From NCBI RefSeq assembly GCF_019904175.1, contig NZ_CP061913.1:11470001-11534000 (forward strand): a stretch of 64,000 nt of DNA, read 5' to 3'. The stretch is from Dactylosporangium vinaceum. GTDB lineage: Bacteria > Actinomycetota > Actinomycetes > Mycobacteriales > Micromonosporaceae. The notes under the pieces were generated by a model, which was given only the letters and a program-made list of their open reading frames with translations, was not told the DNA's origin and made no database searches. Position 1 is the first letter of the stretch; each line of letters opens with the position of its first letter. The position numbers and the translations under genes are program-made. Shown here one piece after another: positions 1 to 8,161 of the stretch.

Positions 1-1551
1 CCGCCCGGAGCCGACCGGCGGGGATGGCATGGCCGGCTCGGGCAGGGCGCCGCCGTCGGCGACGTCGGCCAGCAGGGCGAGCAGCAGCCCGCCGAACTCG
101 GTGAGCATGTGCTCGAAGCCGCGGCTGCGGTCGCTGTAGTCCTGGCTGGGGATCCACCGGCCGCCGCCGCGGTGCCGGACCCGGTGGGCCGCCTCGTGGA
201 ACAGCACCGCCAGGGTCCGGTGCCGGTCGGTGAGGACGTCACGATGGACGGCGACGTCGCCGTTGCGCGGGGTGTAGAACCCGTCCGAGCAGGGGGACTC
301 GTCGCTGTCGCTGTAGACGCGGACCCGGTCCAGGGCGAACGGCCCGATCACCCGGCAGACCAGTGCCTTGCCGGCGGTGAGCAGGCCGCGTTCGGCTGGG
401 TTGAGGTCCCGGTCCGGGATCCAGGTGGTCTTGTCGTGGTTGCGTTCGTAGTGCCGCTGCTGCCGTACCCGGGCGACCTCGACGCCGAGCAGCGTCATGA
501 GGACGTGTTCCTGGTAGGCCGGCAGGCCGCTGGCCGTCACGCGGATGTAGTCCATGTCCTGCAGGTCCAGCACCGCCTCTTCCTGCCGGGCGCTGGCGTA
601 GAACGCGTTGGCCGGCAGGTGTGTCCGTCCCCACGTCCGCCATGCGGCGCGGGGCCGGGCGGCTTCGACTCTGGCGAAGAACTGCTCGGGTTCGCGGAGT
701 TTCCCGCCGGCGAGGGCGTGGGTGGCGAACCGGTCGACCACCGCCTGATCCTCGCTGGCGCCCAGGATGGCTTGGACCGCGTCGCGCAGTGCGCCGGCTT
801 CGATGACGGTCCGGTCCCTGTTCTGCAGACCTTTGTCGTCCAACGGCAGGTCGTAGGAGGCGAGCAGGCCCGGCATGGTGGACACGAGGACACCGCCGAT
901 CCACACCCGGCCCGGTGTGCCGGTGAGCACCGCGGCGCCCGGCGCCGCGGGTGGCCGGTAGCCGGGTTCGCTCAGCGCCCGGAACCGTCCGACCGCCTCG
1001 TCCGCCAACTCCTGCGGGCATTCGACGGTGAAGACGGTGCCGTGGGCGCGGTCGTTGCGGTGCAGGTGGTAGACGAGGACCTCCGCGCCCTGCCCGGACC
1101 GCGACGGGATCAGCCCCTCGAGCAGCCGGCGCCGCTCGACGGTCGGGACGAACCCGTAGCCGACGGTCTCGCAGCGCACCGCGCCGATCTCGGAGCTGCG
1201 GGCCAGGACCAGGCAGGCGAGTTTCTTGCCCTCACCGAACTGACCGATCTGCTGCGCCGACTTGGTGGAGTGGCCCAGGATCATGCCCTCCTCCGGGATG
1301 CCCGGGCCCTGGTCGGTGATGGTGAGGACCCCGTCGGCCCATCCGATGGTGGCGTCGCGGTCTTCGTCGAGGGCGTTGGCGATGAGCTCACACAGCGCGC
1401 GGACCGCTGTCCAGGACTTCACGTAGTCCGGCGAGATGGGGTAGGTGAGGATGTCGACGGTGGCGCCGACCGCGCCGATCGCGTCGGCGGTGGCGCTGGT
1501 GTCGGGCTGTTCCGGTTCGGTGTGTCCGTCGGGCCGGTCACCGCTGGTCAT
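1..1551 (-). CDS. GHKL-ATPase protein with C-terminal HExxH metallopeptidase-like motif (partial)
   Basis: Continuous reading frame of at least 517 codons that leaves the window at base 1, so the C-terminus is missing. The ATG at 1549-1551 has GGAG 8 bases upstream. Residues about 50-110 carry GHKL-fold ATP-binding signatures: an N-box (CELIANALDE), a G1 box (TDQGPGI) and a G2-like GQFGEGKKLA. These are typical of Hsp90, MutL and histidine-kinase ATPase domains. Near residue 450 there is an HEAAH zinc-metallopeptidase-like motif followed by a conserved-looking FEHMLTEFGG helix. No kinase H-box, response-regulator or membrane segment is seen. The pairing of an ATPase fold with a HExxH motif is not one I can match to a named family. 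It is the last visible gene of the minus-strand accessory block. The ATPase fold is reasonably sure; peptidase activity is inference. Confidence 0.75.
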   Translation of the reverse strand, partial: MTSGDRPDGHTEPEQPDTSATADAIGAVGATVDILTYPISPDYVKSWTAVRALCELIANALDEDRDATIGWADGVLTITDQGPGIPEEGMILGHSTKSAQQIGQFGEGKKLACLVLARSSEIGAVRCETVGYGFVPTVERRRLLEGLIPSRSGQGAEVLVYHLHRNDRAHGTVFTVECPQELADEAVGRFRALSEPGYRPPAAPGAAVLTGTPGRVWIGGVLVSTMPGLLASYDLPLDDKGLQNRDRTVIEAGALRDAVQAILGASEDQAVVDRFATHALAGGKLREPEQFFARVEAARPRAAWRTWGRTHLPANAFYASARQEEAVLDLQDMDYIRVTASGLPAYQEHVLMTLLGVEVARVRQQRHYERNHDKTTWIPDRDLNPAERGLLTAGKALVCRVIGPFALDRVRVYSDSDESPCSDGFYTPRNGDVAVHRDVLTDRHRTLAVLFHEAAHRVRHRGGGRWIPSQDYSDRSRGFEHMLTEFGGLLLALLADVADGGALPEPAMPSPPVGSGR

Positions 1552-1706
1552 GGGATGTCTCCTTCGAGGTGGTGTGGGCGCTGCCGGGTGGCGACGCCGT
1601 GGTTGGTTGCGGGCATGGCTGCGCCACGGACCGGCGGTGTGCCGGTCCGTGGCGGTGGTGCGGGAACTGGGGTCTGGATGGGTTGTCCGAGCCGCCTGTG
1701 CCGGGC

Positions 1707-2753
1707 TCAGCGGGCGAGGACGGCGACCTTCTCGCCGAGCAGCAGCGGCGCGCCGTCGGGGCCTTTGATGTGGGTCTGGACCCACACCCGGTACGGCTGG
1801 CCCTGTTTGTCGATCAGACGGCGCCAGTGACCGCGGACGAAGAACCGCACGCGGTAGTGCCACTTCGCCTCGCCGTCGGCCGGTGCGACGGTGGGGCTGG
1901 TGCGGCGCAGCATCACCACCCGCGTCTCGTGCACGATCGACGCCCGCATGGCGCGGCGTCGGGCCGGCCGGTCGGCGGGGGTCTTCGGTGCGACGGTGAT
2001 CGGCTGGGCCTGGATGCGCCAGAACGCGTACAGCACGGACGCGACGACGTCTGTGCGGCGCCCGTCGTCGGTGATGACGTACCGGCCTTCCGGGGTGCTC
2101 TGCCAGTCAAGGTCGTGCTCGTCGACGGGGGCTGTGTCCGGCGGGGCCGGGACCGGCCGGGCGACCGGCAGTTGGGCGATGTCGTTGAGCAGGTACGGGC
2201 CGAGGCCGGTGCGGACCTGCTGGTTACGGGCGAGGTCGCGGCGCACTGCTGCGGCGGCCGGGTCGTCGGGGTCATCGACGGGGCTGTAGGAGCAGATGAG
2301 CCAGAACCGGTCGCCGCTGACGGTGCTCAACGACGCCCAGGTGATCGCCCCGATCGCGGCCACCACGCCGGTCGGGCGGCGGTGGTAAATCGGTTCGGGC
2401 AGGAACAGCACCCCGTGGTCGCACGGGGCGGACTCGGCGGTGAGCAGGTCGCCGGTGAGGTCGAGGGCTTCGCCGGCGGCGGCGACGACCGCGGTCATCG
2501 CCGGGGCGAGGACGAAGCTTTCCCCGACGCTCCAGGCGGCCTTGGCGCCGCGGGCGACGGCGTCGACGACCGAGGCGACCGCGGCCTGCGGGTCGTCGCT
2601 GCCGGGGGCGTCGGCGGCGGCGAAGCGGCCCGCGAACAGTTCCTGCAGGTAGGCGCGGTCGACCTTGCCGCCGGCGGCCTCGGTCATGCGGATGCGCAGG
2701 TCGACGGCGGTGCGGGCGTAGTCGGTGAGGGTGTTGACGTGGTGGAAGGACAA
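1707..2753 (-). CDS. hypothetical protein, mobile-element type
   Basis: 348 residues. The best start is a TTG at 2751-2753 with a strong GGAGG 6-8 bases upstream; no ATG or GTG fits better. I do not recognise a named domain. The N-terminal half is helical and alanine-rich. The C-terminal third (about 285-345) is basic and aromatic, with HYRVRFFVRGHWRR and later KGPDGAPLL, a type of C-terminus I associate with uncharacterised proteins of actinobacterial mobile elements. There is no signal peptide or clear membrane segment. It lies 155 bp upstream of the GHKL/HExxH gene on the same strand and could share its transcript. Coding is supported by length, GC3 and Shine-Dalgarno. Confidence 0.7.
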   Translation of the reverse strand: MSFHHVNTLTDYARTAVDLRIRMTEAAGGKVDRAYLQELFAGRFAAADAPGSDDPQAAVASVVDAVARGAKAAWSVGESFVLAPAMTAVVAAAGEALDLTGDLLTAESAPCDHGVLFLPEPIYHRRPTGVVAAIGAITWASLSTVSGDRFWLICSYSPVDDPDDPAAAAVRRDLARNQQVRTGLGPYLLNDIAQLPVARPVPAPPDTAPVDEHDLDWQSTPEGRYVITDDGRRTDVVASVLYAFWRIQAQPITVAPKTPADRPARRRAMRASIVHETRVVMLRRTSPTVAPADGEAKWHYRVRFFVRGHWRRLIDKQGQPYRVWVQTHIKGPDGAPLLLGEKVAVLAR

Positions 2754-3061
2754 CGGACGCCTCCGGACCGGGGTCGGCCGGCGGCATCACGCCACCGGCA
2801 GCGGGCTTTCGGGCTGCGTGTCGCCGGTGGTGCGGCAGGGTCGAAGTCGGACGGTCGTTCGGGAGTTCGGCGCTTCGTGCTGGATCGCGATGCGGTCCTC
2901 GCGGACCTGGACGCGTTGGTGCATAACGTGTTTTGGCCGGCGACGCGCAGATCGACGCTTGCCTTCCGACGGAGGTCAAGTCGTCGTCGCGGTCACAGCG
3001 CACAGGGCCGCCGTTGTGCGTGGGTGCGGCAGTTGGTCGGCGCCGTTGCGGCGCGGGGAAG
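2754..3061. other. 308-bp gap without a convincing gene
   Basis: Between the stop of the 3062-3766 gene and the TTG start of the 1707-2753 gene I see no frame with a ribosome site and coding bias. The part nearest 2754 must hold the leader of the downstream gene. I see no strong inverted repeat. Confidence 0.5.
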
Positions 3062-3766
3062 TCAGCCGCCGATGGCGGGTGTCGCGGTGGTGTGTTCGAC
3101 GGCTGCGGCGAGCAGGGCGGTGAGGCCGGCGTAGGTGGCCGGGGTGTCCACCGGGTCGGGTTCGTCGTCGACCAGGACGGTCGCGTGCGCGCTCGGAAGG
3201 AGGACGGCTTGGTACACCCGGCCGTCGACGTCGACGGCGTCGATGCGTCGCACCATCAGGATCGGGTCGCTGCCGCCCGCCGCGCCGAGGTCGACGTCGG
3301 TGTGGACGTCGTCGTAGGCGATGGCGCAGGCCACCAGCCGCATGCCCGGCTGTGGAGGGGTGAACACGCCGGTGAGCCTGTCGGCGGCGCGGCGTTGGAT
3401 GAGCGCAGACAGTTCGTCCGGCCGCAGCGCTGCGCCGTGATCGGACGGCGCGAGGGCTGCGGCGAGGTCGGGCAGCAGGTCGATCAGGCCGCGGCGGTAG
3501 CTGCCGACGAGCACTGGGTGGATCGCGACCGCGACCCCGGCGAGGCAGCGGGTGCCGGGCGGCGCGTCAACCGCGTCGCCGTCGTGCAGGACCAGCAGCG
3601 TGTAGGGCGGCTCACCGTCCTCGATGTCGGTGGTGCCGCCCGCGGGGTCGCTCGTCGCGATGCTGTCGGGCCGTGCTGCGGGGATCCGCGGCGCGGTGGG
3701 TGCGCAGGGATCGGCGGCGCTGACCAGCCAGCTGGTGAGCGCGCGGATGGTGTCGGGCGTCAACAT
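3062..3766 (-). CDS. hypothetical protein
   Basis: 234 residues from an ATG with GGAG four bases upstream. The product is acidic and soluble-looking, with an N-terminal helix followed by a proline/alanine-rich stretch (about 20-45) and an alpha/beta-like remainder. There is no catalytic motif, signal peptide or membrane segment, and I do not recognise the family. It is transcribed with the small genes around it and sits 46 bp downstream of the 3813-4277 gene, so the two are probably co-transcribed. It is likely an element accessory protein, by position only. Confidence 0.65.
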   Translation of the reverse strand: MLTPDTIRALTSWLVSAADPCAPTAPRIPAARPDSIATSDPAGGTTDIEDGEPPYTLLVLHDGDAVDAPPGTRCLAGVAVAIHPVLVGSYRRGLIDLLPDLAAALAPSDHGAALRPDELSALIQRRAADRLTGVFTPPQPGMRLVACAIAYDDVHTDVDLGAAGGSDPILMVRRIDAVDVDGRVYQAVLLPSAHATVLVDDEPDPVDTPATYAGLTALLAAAVEHTTATPAIGG

Positions 3767-3812
3767 GATGCTCCAGGTGGGCTATGGGGCCGGGCGGCTG
3801 GCGGAGGGTCGG

Positions 3813-4277
3813 CTACTGGGGGCCGGTGCGCGACAGCCGAAGGGTGAAGGTGTCTTCGTTGGGCACGTCGATGACGAGGTAGCGGTAGCCGCTGGTGGCG
3901 GCAGCCCGCATGGCCTGCAGCAGGGTGGAGCCGGTGCCGGCGGCACGGGCGCCGTAGTGCTCGTGCAGGTGCAGGTGCTCGACGAAGTCGTCGCCGCCGA
4001 GGTCGCTGTGGTGCCGGTCGTCGCTGTTCAGGTCGTCTTCGCCCCACCCGTCGGCGTAGACGACCTCGTGGCGGCTGGTGTCGTCTGCCGGGTCGACACG
4101 CAGGCCGGGGATGCCGCCGGACATCAGGTAGACGCCCAGGTCGGCGACCCACAGCAGTGCACCCGGGCAGGCGGCTCCGTCCTCGGATTCGGTGAACGAC
4201 AGGCTGTGCTCGGCTGCTGCGGCGGCGTGTTCGGCCAGCCGCAGCGCGGCGGGCAGGTCGAAGTAGAGCGTGGTCAT
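3813..4277 (-). CDS. hypothetical protein, 'LAEHA' motif family member 1
   Basis: 154 residues from the ATG at 4275-4277, which has AAGGAG upstream. A longer frame starts at a GTG overlapping the GGDEF stop, but it lacks a good ribosome site, and the shorter start aligns with two relatives in this window. The N-terminus reads MTTLYFDLPAALRLAEHA. It is followed about 35 residues later by a LLWVADLGVYLMSGGIPGL segment and then a VYADGWG motif. The same order of motifs occurs in the genes at 9181-9621 and, less fully, 8162-9022, so I treat these as an element-specific paralogous family of unknown function. A histidine-rich stretch (HHSDLGGDDFVEHLHLHEH) lies in the C-terminal half and could bind metal. 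Confidence 0.7.
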   Translation of the reverse strand: MTTLYFDLPAALRLAEHAAAAAEHSLSFTESEDGAACPGALLWVADLGVYLMSGGIPGLRVDPADDTSRHEVVYADGWGEDDLNSDDRHHSDLGGDDFVEHLHLHEHYGARAAGTGSTLLQAMRAAATSGYRYLVIDVPNEDTFTLRLSRTGPQ

Positions 4278-4408
4278 GTCGGAAGGGCTCCTTCGGACGC
4301 GCGGGCCGCCGCCCGGCTCCACGACGGTGGAGGCTTCGGCGGCGGCCCGGATCCAGACGTTGGTTCGGAACGTGAGGTCGGGGAACGTGGCGTGGATGAG
4401 CTCGCGGG

Positions 4409-5047
4409 TCAGCGGCGGTCGCGGCACCGGCCGTGTGGTTCGGTGGCCTCGGTGACCGGCTCGTAGCGGTAGACGGGTCTGGCTCCACGTTTGGCCCGGT
4501 ACATCGCCGTGTCGGCCTCACCGAGCAGGTCGCGGGTGCTCACGCCGAGCCGGTTGGTGGTGTAGCCGACGCTCGCGGAGACGGCCACGGTGACGCCCTT
4601 CTGCAGGGCGATCGGTGTGGCGGCGATGACCGTCGCCGCCAGCTGCGCGGCCCGGTAGGTGGCGTCCGCGTCGCCGCGGACGAGCAGCGCGAACTCGTCG
4701 CCGGAAAGCCGAGCGGCCAGCCGGACCGGGTCGGGCTGTCCAGCGAGCCGGTGTCCGACTGCGGTGAGCAGGTCATTGCCGGCGTCGTGGCCGTGCACGT
4801 CGTTGACCTGCTTGAACTTGTCGAGGTCGAGCAGGACCAGCCCGAACGCCTGGCCGCCGCGTTGGACGTCGTCGACGGCGGCGAGGAACGCCCGCCGGTT
4901 GGGCAGGCCGGTGGTGTCGTCGTGGTGAGCCTGGTGTCGTGCGGTGCGCAGGGCGCGGAGCAGCCGCCACAGCGGTACTGCGGCGAGCAGCAGCCCGGCG
5001 AGCACGCCGGCGGCTGCTGCGGCGGACAGAGCGGCGAGAGTGGACAC
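4409..5047 (-). CDS. membrane-anchored GGDEF diguanylate cyclase
   Basis: 212 residues. The GTG at 5045-5047 is chosen because GAAGGAG lies 8 bases upstream; the frame is open further but without a ribosome site. Residues 1-30 form one hydrophobic alanine/leucine helix, a likely membrane anchor or signal anchor. The rest is a GGDEF domain, with LDLDKFKQVND (metal and substrate binding) and the signature as SGDEF, a variant found in active cyclases. The RxxD inhibitory site normally five residues before the signature is absent (LAAR is seen), so product inhibition at that site is unlikely. The expected reaction is two GTP to cyclic di-GMP. A cyclase on a conjugative element could alter host surface or development; that is inference. 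Confidence 0.88.
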   Translation of the reverse strand: MSTLAALSAAAAAGVLAGLLLAAVPLWRLLRALRTARHQAHHDDTTGLPNRRAFLAAVDDVQRGGQAFGLVLLDLDKFKQVNDVHGHDAGNDLLTAVGHRLAGQPDPVRLAARLSGDEFALLVRGDADATYRAAQLAATVIAATPIALQKGVTVAVSASVGYTTNRLGVSTRDLLGEADTAMYRAKRGARPVYRYEPVTEATEPHGRCRDRR

Positions 5048-5150
5048 TGGTGACGCTCCTTCGTTGCGGGAGCGCCGAGGGTGGGCGTGGCAGGCGCGAA
5101 ACTTCCGACGCCCGCCCTCGGGCACTCAGGAGAACCGGAGGGCTGCCGGC

Positions 5151-6290
5151 TCAGCCGACGATCGCCGGGTCCACGGCCCCAGCCGGGGTCTCGGACTCGG
5201 TGTCGAACGCGGTGTCGGTCTGCGTCTCGGCGGTGGTCTCCTGCGCGGTGGGCGCGGCAGCGCCGGCGGTTCCGGGCATGAGCTGGAAGCTGGCCGGCTT
5301 CTCGACCGCCAGGATCGCCTGGTTCCGGGCGACGAGGCGCTGGGCGGCGAGCACGACCGCGCCGGGGCTAGCCGGGGGGAACCCGGTGCCCTCCTCCGCC
5401 TTGTTGATCAGCTTGCACAGTTCGCCGACCTTGTACACCAGGTCCGGTCGGGCCTGCAGGATCGCCAGCACCGCCGTGTCCAGGCTGCCGCTGGGCCGCC
5501 GGACCTTGCCGGTCGCGGCGTCACCCGTCGGCGCGGCGGCCGGGGCGGCGGCATCGTCCGCGAGGGCCGGTCCGTCGTCGTCGGTCGCCGAAGCCGGTGC
5601 GGTGCCGTCGGCGGCGCTTTCGTCAGTGGCCCCGTCAGTGGCCCCGTCAGTGGCCTCGTCGGTGGCCTCGTCGGTGGCCTCGTCGGTGGCCTCGCGCAGC
5701 GTCCGCTCGGCCGTGTCGGCTTCATTCTCGCCTGCTGACTCCGGGCCGGGGGCGCCGTCGGGGGCACCGTCGCCGACGCCGCTGTCGGCGCTGTCGGCGC
5801 TGTCGTCTGCGGCGGCCGGTTCGTCGACGGTCGGGGTTTCGGCGGCCGGGGTTTCGGCGGCCTCGTCGGGTGCGCTCGATGCCGTCGGGGTCGTGTCCTG
5901 CTCGGTGCGGCGGTCCGCGTCGTCTGCGGGCTCGGTGATCGTGGCTGTGTCCTGCGGCAGGGTGCTGTCGGCGCCGTCGGCGGCGGTGCCGTTGTTGCTG
6001 CTGGTGGCTGCGGGGTGGGCGCGGCCTGCGGCGGTGAGTCGCCACACCGTCTGGCCGTTGTCGGCCTTGTCGGGCTCGGCCAGGCCGTGGTCGTTGAGCT
6101 TGCGCAGCTTCGGGGTGGTGGTGGAGTAGCCGATGCCGATGTGGGTGGCCAGGCCGGCAGCGGTCGCCTCGCCGAGGTCGGTGAGGGCGGCGAGGATCTG
6201 CTGGGACTTCTCATCCAGCGGCGGCACGTCGCCGGTCCCGGCAGCGGGGCCGGTGTTGTGGTCGCGGCCGGTGTTGGTGCGCTTGGGCAT
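5151..6290 (-). CDS. winged-helix protein with acidic repeat linker
   Basis: 379 residues from the ATG at 6288-6290. A GGAG lies about 13 bases upstream, which is rather far. Residues about 20-85 look like a winged-helix/MarR-type DNA-binding domain (QQILAALTDLGEATAAGLAT, then a recognition-helix-like YSTTTPKLRKLNDHGLAEPD and a wing). Residues about 110-260 are a disordered acidic, threonine/alanine/proline-rich linker containing DEAT tetrapeptide repeats encoded by a 12-bp tandem repeat. Residues about 270-345 form a second helical domain (LDTAVLAILQARPDLVYKVG), followed by another low-complexity tail. It is probably a regulator or partition-like DNA-binding protein of the element. The exact role is unknown. 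Confidence 0.7.
   Translation of the reverse strand: MPKRTNTGRDHNTGPAAGTGDVPPLDEKSQQILAALTDLGEATAAGLATHIGIGYSTTTPKLRKLNDHGLAEPDKADNGQTVWRLTAAGRAHPAATSSNNGTAADGADSTLPQDTATITEPADDADRRTEQDTTPTASSAPDEAAETPAAETPTVDEPAAADDSADSADSGVGDGAPDGAPGPESAGENEADTAERTLREATDEATDEATDEATDGATDGATDESAADGTAPASATDDDGPALADDAAAPAAAPTGDAATGKVRRPSGSLDTAVLAILQARPDLVYKVGELCKLINKAEEGTGFPPASPGAVVLAAQRLVARNQAILAVEKPASFQLMPGTAGAAAPTAQETTAETQTDTAFDTESETPAGAVDPAIVG
5623..5694. repeat. 12-bp tandem repeat, six copies, in coding sequence
   Basis: Six uninterrupted copies of tcRgtggccYcg (plus strand) encode the DEAT/DGAT tetrapeptide repeats in the linker of the winged-helix protein. Copies differ at only two positions. Since 12 bp is a multiple of three, copy-number change would keep the frame. 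Confidence 0.95.
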
Positions 6291-6422
6291 GTCAGCCTGC
6301 TTTCTCCTGCGTGGCAGGGGTTTGCGGGTGTGGGCGCGTCTTGATGGACGCTTGACCGGCGTGGACAAGCAAGTCCGTGCCGGGAACGTGGTGCGTACGG
6401 GCCGCCGGGAGGTCGGCGGCTG

Positions 6423-6638
6423 TCATCCGGCGTTGTCGTTGCCGGTCGGGGTGACGGCGATCCGTCCGTCGGGTAGCCGGCACGCCACGATCAGACCGGC
6501 GCGCAGCGCGTCGATCAGGACGGTGTCCAAGGCGACGGATCCCTTCGCAGCCTCGGTATGGTCGCCGGTGACGAGCATGGCGATCGCGTCGTCGACGTCG
6601 AGTTGTTCGGCTCCGGCTGGAAGGTCGGGCGGTTGCAC
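6423..6638 (-). CDS. small hypothetical protein
   Basis: 71 residues from a GTG at 6636-6638 preceded by GAGAGGAG at 8-base spacing, a better start than the longer open frame upstream. The sequence has an acidic N-terminal helix (LDVDDAIAMLVTGDHTEAAKG), a hydrophobic helix (VLIDALRAGLIVACRL) and a short C-terminal strand (GRIAVTPTG). There is no recognised domain. It lies between the sigma-factor gene (ends at 6778) and the winged-helix gene on the same strand. A small co-transcribed accessory protein is the simplest reading. Confidence 0.6.
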   Translation of the reverse strand: MQPPDLPAGAEQLDVDDAIAMLVTGDHTEAAKGSVALDTVLIDALRAGLIVACRLPDGRIAVTPTGNDNAG

Positions 6639-6777
6639 CCGTCGTGCTCCTCTCGGTAGTAGGTCACGTGCCCGGCGGGCAGGTACGCGGGCCGGGGTGT
6701 GTGGACGCCGAAAGCGCCCCGCCACCACGGATCGGTGACGGGGCGTGCGGTGTGGATGTTGGTCGGCCGCAAACCGG

Positions 6778-7458
6778 TCAGGCCGAGCTGGCCACGGCAA
6801 TGCACAGTGCGTGCAGGCTGCGCAGGGCTCGGTGTTCCAGCCAGCGGACCGCGCCGACGGTGCGGCCCATGCGGGCGGCGACCTCGGTGCGGCTGTGCCC
6901 GTCCAGGAAGCGCAGTTGCACGGCGCGGCGCTCGTCTGGGGTGAGCTGTGCCAGGGCGTCGGCGAACCCGCCGCTGCGGGTGTTGCTGCGGCTGACGGCG
7001 GCGATGGTGCGCCGGTCGACCGGCCCCGTCGCCGGTTCGTTCGCGGCAGCGTTGGTGCGGTCGGTGTAGAGCGTGTGGGCGGCGCGCAGGTAGCGCCGCT
7101 GGGACCAGCTGTGGTTCGTCATCGCCCGGGCGGCGAGGGAGTACATCGACCCGATCAGGTCCGGGTCGACGCGGTACGGCTCGGCCAGGGCGAGGCAGTA
7201 CGCGTCCTGCACGAGGTCGTCGACCAGGTCGAGGTCGCGGCGGTAGACGCGGGCGGCGACGAACGCCGTCACCCGCTCCACCGTCGAGCGGTACAGGGCG
7301 GCGAAGGCGTCACGGTCGCCGGCCCGGACGCGGGCGGCCAGCACGACGTCAGCCTCGGTGACCGGTCGCCGGAACCGGCCGGCGAAGGTCGACGTCTGCA
7401 GGTCGGTGACGGGCGCGTTCGATGGCGTGCTGGACTCGGCGGTGCTGATGGTGGCCAT
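6778..7458 (-). CDS. ECF-like sigma-70 family RNA polymerase sigma factor
   Basis: 226 residues from an ATG with AAAGGGAA upstream. Residues about 45-125 resemble sigma region 2 (DAFAALYRSTVERVTAFVAARV, then DLVQDAYCLAL and the aromatic WSQRRYL stretch). Residues about 165-220 resemble region 4, with LTPDERRAVQLRFLDGHSRTEVAARMGRTVGAVRWLEHRALRSL, a helix-turn-helix that would contact the -35 element. There is no adjacent anti-sigma membrane protein. Its position inside the accessory block suggests an element-specific promoter regulator. Which promoters it reads is unknown. The shared 59-bp sequences in front of the transfer and modification operons are obvious candidates but this is untested. 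Confidence 0.85.
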   Translation of the reverse strand: MATISTAESSTPSNAPVTDLQTSTFAGRFRRPVTEADVVLAARVRAGDRDAFAALYRSTVERVTAFVAARVYRRDLDLVDDLVQDAYCLALAEPYRVDPDLIGSMYSLAARAMTNHSWSQRRYLRAAHTLYTDRTNAAANEPATGPVDRRTIAAVSRSNTRSGGFADALAQLTPDERRAVQLRFLDGHSRTEVAARMGRTVGAVRWLEHRALRSLHALCIAVASSA

Positions 7459-7761
7459 GTGCGGATTCCCTTTCGGCAGCGGCCCATCGCGGGCCGGGAA
7501 CGGAATCCGGGCACGGCCGTGCGGCCGTGCCCGGAACAGATGCGCGGGTGCGCGGGTGGCCGGGCATCGGCCAGAGGTCGTGCGGTTGGGCGCGCGGCTC
7601 AGCGGCCGGCGTCGCGCCAGGTGAGGTCAGGCGGGGTCACGGCCGGGAGCGGCTGTCACCGTGTGGGGCGGCAGCTGGGCAGCGCCGGGCTTGCTCGTCC
7701 GGGGCTGTGCGTCGCCTACGCGGCGATGCGGTGCGGCCGGCCGCAGTCAAGCGGTCGCCGA
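7459..7761. other. 303-bp gap; part duplicated at 8119-8165
   Basis: No convincing gene. Bases about 7551-7605 resemble bases about 8119-8165 (both contain gcgggtggccgggca, then gtcgtgcggt, then gctcagcggc), so the two gaps share a short degenerate direct repeat. The part next to 7459 must hold the leader of the sigma-factor gene. Confidence 0.45.
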
Positions 7762-8058
7762 TCAGTCGACGACGTAGATGGCGTTGCCGTCGGCGTCGCG
7801 GGCTTGGCGCAGCTGCAGCGGCGACACCGGCTGGAGCCATTCGCGACGCTGGTTGCGCCACTCGAGCCCGTCACCTCCGAGGGCCGCCATGGCGAGCCGG
7901 TCCGGCCAGAATCCGTCGATGATGACGAATGCCTGATTGGGCGGGGTGTCGCGGTGCACGTCGTCGTCGCAGCGCACGGTGACAATTTCACCGGGATCGA
8001 GTGGCCGGTCGGTGGCCGGCGTCTCGGGTGCGCGTTCGGGTTGATCTGGTGTGGTCAT
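7762..8058 (-). CDS. small hypothetical protein
   Basis: 98 residues from the ATG at 8056-8058 with GGAAGGG 7 bases upstream; longer frames lack a ribosome site. The product is acidic, with a strand-rich segment (GEIVTVRCDDDVHRDTPPNQ), a hydrophobic centre (AFVIIDGFWPDRLAMAAL) and a polar C-terminus ending in YVVD. No known domain or signal peptide. It is part of a run of similarly sized minus-strand genes, each with its own Shine-Dalgarno, spaced by 100-300 bp. Confidence 0.6.
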   Translation of the reverse strand: MTTPDQPERAPETPATDRPLDPGEIVTVRCDDDVHRDTPPNQAFVIIDGFWPDRLAMAALGGDGLEWRNQRREWLQPVSPLQLRQARDADGNAIYVVD

Positions 8059-8161
8059 GGCTGCCCTTCCGGCGGTGATGGAGCCGGGCGCGGCCAGATG
8101 GCCGGCCCGGAAGTTGGTGCGGGTGGCCGGGCAACGGCCGGGTCGTGCGGTGCGGGTGCGC

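Noticed and set aside
109..1830. Long plus-strand open frame opposite the GHKL/HExxH gene
   Set aside because: It is an antisense shadow of GC-rich coding sequence; the protein is Val/Gly/Asp-rich without domains, while the opposite strand encodes clear motifs and a ribosome site.
6515..6805. 96-codon minus-strand frame overlapping the small gene at 6423-6638
   Set aside because: Its start lies inside the sigma-factor gene and it overlaps a better-supported gene in another frame. Part of it (around WWRGAFGVHTPRPAYLP) looks protein-like, so it could be a remnant.
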